Below, piece after piece: positions 60,563-62,854 of a stretch of DNA of 62,854 nucleotides (position 1 is its first letter; each line of letters opens with the position of its first letter). Made by a program: the position numbers and the translations under genes. The notes under the pieces are model-generated. The model was given only the letters and a program-made list of their open reading frames with translations. It searched no databases and was not told the origin of the DNA. This DNA comes from Alistipes sp. (GTDB lineage Bacteria; Bacteroidota; Bacteroidia; Bacteroidales; Rikenellaceae): the NCBI GenBank assembly GCA_017629035.1, contig JAGBXX010000036.1:1-62854 (forward strand), given 5' to 3'.

Positions 60563-60646
60563 TTAGCAATATTTGGCACTGGTGGCAATAAAATTGCATA
60601 CTTAGGACTTTATATATATAGAATAACAACTTAAAACTATAGGCTT

Positions 60647-61153
60647 ATGAAACGAATGATTGTAGCATTAGTAGCGATGGTGCTTAGCCTTACGGCAGTA
60701 TCAGCACAGAACTATATGGTGGTGGATAGCGAGAAGATTTTCAAGTCTATAACCTCGTACAACAACGCTCTTGAGCAGATTGAGAAGCTTGCTGAGGAGT
60801 ATCAGGCAAAGGTCGACGCTAAGTTTGCAGAGGTGGAGAACCTCTACAACTCATATATATCACAGCGCTCATCGCTTAGCGAGTACACACGTCAGCAGCG
60901 TGAGCAGCAGATATTGCAGCGTGAGCAGGAGGCAACAGAGTATCAGGAGTCAATCTTTGGTAGCGAGGGCGAGCTTATGAAGCGCCGTATGGAGCTTATT
61001 CAGCCAATACAGCAGCGTGTGTTCAACGCCATCGAGAGCTTCTCGAAGCAGTATGGCTACGACCTTGTGATCGACATCTCGGCAAACCCTACCGTGCTCT
61101 ACTACTCAGAGAAGGTAGACTTCACACAGCGAATTATCAGCCTCGTGAAGTAA
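60647..61153 (+). CDS. OmpH/Skp-family periplasmic chaperone, copy 1
   Basis: This 168-residue periplasmic protein has a signal ending SAQN and a long coiled-coil (about 30-110; LEQIEKLAEEYQAKVDAKFAEVE). Its C-terminal strands (YGYDLVIDIS, PTVLYYSEKVDFTQ) are typical of Skp/OmpH. It should escort unfolded barrels from Sec to BamA. It lies about 85 bases after bamA and 43 before its paralogue. Confidence 0.9.
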   Translation: MKRMIVALVAMVLSLTAVSAQNYMVVDSEKIFKSITSYNNALEQIEKLAEEYQAKVDAKFAEVENLYNSYISQRSSLSEYTRQQREQQILQREQEATEYQESIFGSEGELMKRRMELIQPIQQRVFNAIESFSKQYGYDLVIDISANPTVLYYSEKVDFTQRIISLVK

Positions 61154-61196
61154 GAGAGTGAAATATTAACAACAAAAAATAAATTAAACAGAGAAG

Positions 61197-61730
61197 ATGA
61201 AGAAGTTTTTGAAACTGACCCTCGCCGTAGCACTCGTTGTGATGAGTGCAGCAACGGCTTCAGCACAGAAGTTTGGCCGTGTAGACCTCGCAGCTATCGT
61301 ACCTAACATGCCAGAGTACACCGAGGCATTGGCTAACCTTGAGACCTATGGCAAGGATTTGCAGAACCAGCTTGAGATGATTCAGGTGGAGTTCAACCAG
61401 AAGTATGCAGACTACGAGAAGAATCGCCAGACATATAGCGACACTATCCGCCAGATGAAGGAGGCAGAGTTGCAGCAGCTCCAGCAGCGTTTTGCTGAGT
61501 TCCAGCAGATTGCTCAGCAGGATATGCAGAAGATGGAGGCTGAGGCTATGAGTCCTGTTTATGAGAAGGCTGACGAGGCTGTTAAGAAGGTTGCTGAGGC
61601 AGGTGGCTACATCGCTATTTTCAACACCGCAGGCGACCAGGCAGGTTCAGCAGGCTTGGCATACTTCGATGCTAAGACTCTCACTGATATCACTGCAGAG
61701 GTTAAGGCAGTTCTCGGTATCACTGAGTAA
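61197..61730 (+). CDS. OmpH/Skp-family periplasmic chaperone, copy 2
   Basis: This 177-residue paralogue has a signal ending ASAQK. FGRVDLAAIVPNMPEY is a conserved first strand, followed by a coiled-coil of about 80 residues rich in Q, E and K and a C-terminal strand region ending LGITE. It differs from copy 1 mainly in the tail. A strong terminator follows. Confidence 0.92.
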   Translation: MKKFLKLTLAVALVVMSAATASAQKFGRVDLAAIVPNMPEYTEALANLETYGKDLQNQLEMIQVEFNQKYADYEKNRQTYSDTIRQMKEAELQQLQQRFAEFQQIAQQDMQKMEAEAMSPVYEKADEAVKKVAEAGGYIAIFNTAGDQAGSAGLAYFDAKTLTDITAEVKAVLGITE

Positions 61731-61752
61731 ACATAGCTCAAAACATAGACAT

Positions 61753-61790
61753 AGGGTGCTCAACAGCGGTTGGGCACCCTAATTAATTTA
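61753..61790 (+). terminator. Terminator of the uppS-bamA-ompH operon
   Basis: AGGGTGC and CAAC pair with GTTG and GCACCCT around a short AGCG loop with one mismatch. The tail (AATTAATTTA) is moderately T-rich. Confidence 0.8.
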
Positions 61791-61976
61791 TATATATGTA
61801 CGTGCGTAGAAAGGGCCTGTTTCTATGAGTTTTAGTGAGTTATAATAGGTCAATACACTTTTATGCCATAGTAACTCATAGATGCTCATAATAACCCATC
61901 TGACGCACTCCGTAGGCTCTCACCACCGTCATACTACTCTTAGCCCTTAGCTAGCTCATACCACACCCTTAGATAC
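61791..61976. other. Intergenic stretch between ompH and rpsA
   Basis: About 185 bases without a gene. CTATGAGTT appears on both strands (near 61823 and, inverted, near 61875), forming an imperfect palindrome. I see no promoter for a separate transcript. Confidence 0.5.
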
Positions 61977-62009
61977 AAAAAAATTGGGGCGACTCGAAAG
62001 CCACCCCAA
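61977..62009 (-). terminator. Terminator of rpsA
   Basis: TTGGGG (61984-61989) pairs with CCCCAA (62004-62009), with inner ACT/AGT-like pairs around a TTCG-type loop, and seven T residues follow on the minus strand. Confidence 0.9.
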
Positions 62010-62038
62010 ACTTTTGGTCTGAAAGACTCTGGCGAAGA

Positions 62039-62854
62039 TTACTTCTTCTCCATCTGAGCCTTCAACTCTGCCAAGCCAGCGATATCACCCAAAGTTGTCT
62101 TCTCAACCTGAGCGTTGATCTTCTTAACAGTGTTCTTAGTTGCATCAGCAGCTGCACGACGCTCTGCCTTCTCAGCAGCTACAGCCTCACGCTTAGCCTC
62201 CTCGAAGATACGGCTGTGTGAGAGAGTGATGCGCTTAGTAGCCTTAGAGAACTCCAAAACCTTGAAATCAGCCTTCTCGCCTGCCTTCAAAGTAGCGCCA
62301 TCCTCCTTAACTGCGTGACGAGCTGGGCAGAAGCCCTCGATGTTCTCGCCGAGTGATACTACAACGCCCTTCTCAGTAACCTCAGTTACAGTACCCTCGT
62401 GAACGCTGTCAACGCCATACTGGCTCTCGAAGCCGTTCCATGGGTTCTCCTCGAGCTGCTTGTGGCCGAGTGAAAGACGACGGTTGTCCTTGTTGATCTC
62501 GAGAACTACAACCTCGAGCTCAGCGCCGATCTGAGTGAACTCTGATGGGTGCTTAACCTTCTTAGTCCAAGAGAGGTCAGAGATGTGTACGAGACCCTCG
62601 ATACCATCCTCGATCTCTACGAATACGCCGAAGTTAGAGAAGTTGCGTACACGAGCTGTGCACTTTGTACCTGCAGGGTACTTCTTCTCGATCTCAGCCC
62701 ATGGATCTGGAGTAAGCTGCTTAACGCCGAGTGACATCTTGCGCTCCTCGCGGTCGAGTGTAAGAACTACAGCCTCGATCTCGTCGCCTACCTTCATGAA
62801 CTCCTGTGCTGAACGCAATGGCTGGCTCCATGACATCTCAGATACGTGGATAAG
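62039..62854 (-). CDS. rpsA: 30S ribosomal protein S1, C-terminal part (5' end outside window)
   Basis: The frame is open to the window's right edge, so only the last 271 residues are seen. Three S1 RNA-binding repeats are present: the end of one (VSEMSW, RKMSLGVKQL), a complete one (GVFVEIEDGIEGLVHISDLSW, RRLSLGHKQL) and a more divergent last one (GVVVSLGENIEGFCPARH, KRITLSHSRI). A lysine/alanine/glutamate-rich tail follows (about the last 60 residues). The biased codon use fits a highly expressed ribosomal gene. Confidence 0.94.
   Translation of the reverse strand, partial: LIHVSEMSWSQPLRSAQEFMKVGDEIEAVVLTLDREERKMSLGVKQLTPDPWAEIEKKYPAGTKCTARVRNFSNFGVFVEIEDGIEGLVHISDLSWTKKVKHPSEFTQIGAELEVVVLEINKDNRRLSLGHKQLEENPWNGFESQYGVDSVHEGTVTEVTEKGVVVSLGENIEGFCPARHAVKEDGATLKAGEKADFKVLEFSKATKRITLSHSRIFEEAKREAVAAEKAERRAAADATKNTVKKINAQVEKTTLGDIAGLAELKAQMEKK

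Noticed and set aside
60647-61730. Single Skp gene split by a frameshift
   Set aside because: Each of the two frames has its own signal peptide, coiled-coil and C-terminal strands, so they are tandem paralogues.
29081-61808. Recurring CGTGCGT motif in several gaps (29081, 30301, 57195, 61801) as a regulatory site
   Set aside because: The same seven bases also occur inside bamA (58927), and I could not count them exhaustively, so enrichment is not shown.

Overview
The window reads as a chromosomal segment of an anaerobic, probably gut-dwelling member of the Bacteroidales. A Rikenellaceae/Alistipes-like organism is my best guess, but no marker here proves the family. The evidence is: many promoters of the Bacteroidota form (TTTG, about 19-21 bases, TAnnTTTG) and few Shine-Dalgarno sequences; SusF-type starch-binding lipoproteins; the local order pdxJ / nadK / uppS / bamA / ompH / ompH; RbfA next to a LolE-type FtsX protein; tryptophanase; and a B12-dependent ribonucleotide reductase. 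I see no tRNA, rRNA, CRISPR array, insertion sequence or prophage. Apart from two genes cut by the window edges, no gene looks broken.

Layout. 1-1.3 kb: tryptophanase (cut on the left). 1.5-9.4 kb, minus strand: a chimeric starch-binding lipoprotein led by a 52-residue peptide gene, then an operon of glycogen branching enzyme, two tandem SH3-like surface proteins and an L,D-transpeptidase with LysM repeats. 9.5-13.1 kb: two divergent POT-type peptide transporters. 13.1-13.5 kb: a gene-free stretch of palindromic repeats. 13.5-29 kb, minus strand: class II ribonucleotide reductase; a PAP2 / MBOAT / SGNH / Ca2+ exchanger envelope cluster; an fhs-mqnB-(small membrane protein)-mqnD operon for one-carbon metabolism and futalosine-route menaquinone; Xaa-Pro aminopeptidase, a second L,D-transpeptidase-like lipoprotein, a U32 peptidase and a polyprenyl synthase.

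29-41 kb, plus strand: a ROK sugar kinase, then a ten-gene operon running from a flippase through holB, folK, envelope lipoproteins, an outer-membrane barrel, rbfA and a LolE-like permease to an amidohydrolase that is a candidate aminodeoxyfutalosine deaminase. 41.5-51.1 kb: an exopolysaccharide/O-antigen operon with its own promoter, containing an initiating sugar transferase, UDP-sugar dehydrogenase, flippase, pyruvyl transferase, F420-beta-like iron-sulfur protein, EpsG-like polymerase, glycosyltransferase and nucleotidyltransferase-fold protein. It continues into a vWA protein and a pseudokinase-like WG-repeat protein. 53-62.9 kb: metallophosphoesterase, CCA-adding enzyme and pdxJ on the minus strand, nadK, uppS, bamA and two Skp/OmpH chaperones on the plus strand, and the C-terminal part of ribosomal protein S1.

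The best candidates for something undescribed are: (a) the vWA plus degenerate-kinase/WG pair attached to the polysaccharide operon, which resembles a reduced TerY-type signalling unit; (b) two tandem, diverged cruciform units at 13260-13511 whose stems appear to covary; (c) two adjacent envelope proteins, an Ig-like lipoprotein and a barrel, that end in the same TxTMRR tail written with different codons; (d) two POT transporters lacking the first glutamate of the family's ExxER signature, one with an insertion where animal PepT proteins carry their extracellular domain; and (e) a 52-residue peptide gene leading into a lipoprotein with a fimbrillin-like start and five starch-binding modules. 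Functions are inferred from motif and family recognition by eye; no database search was run.
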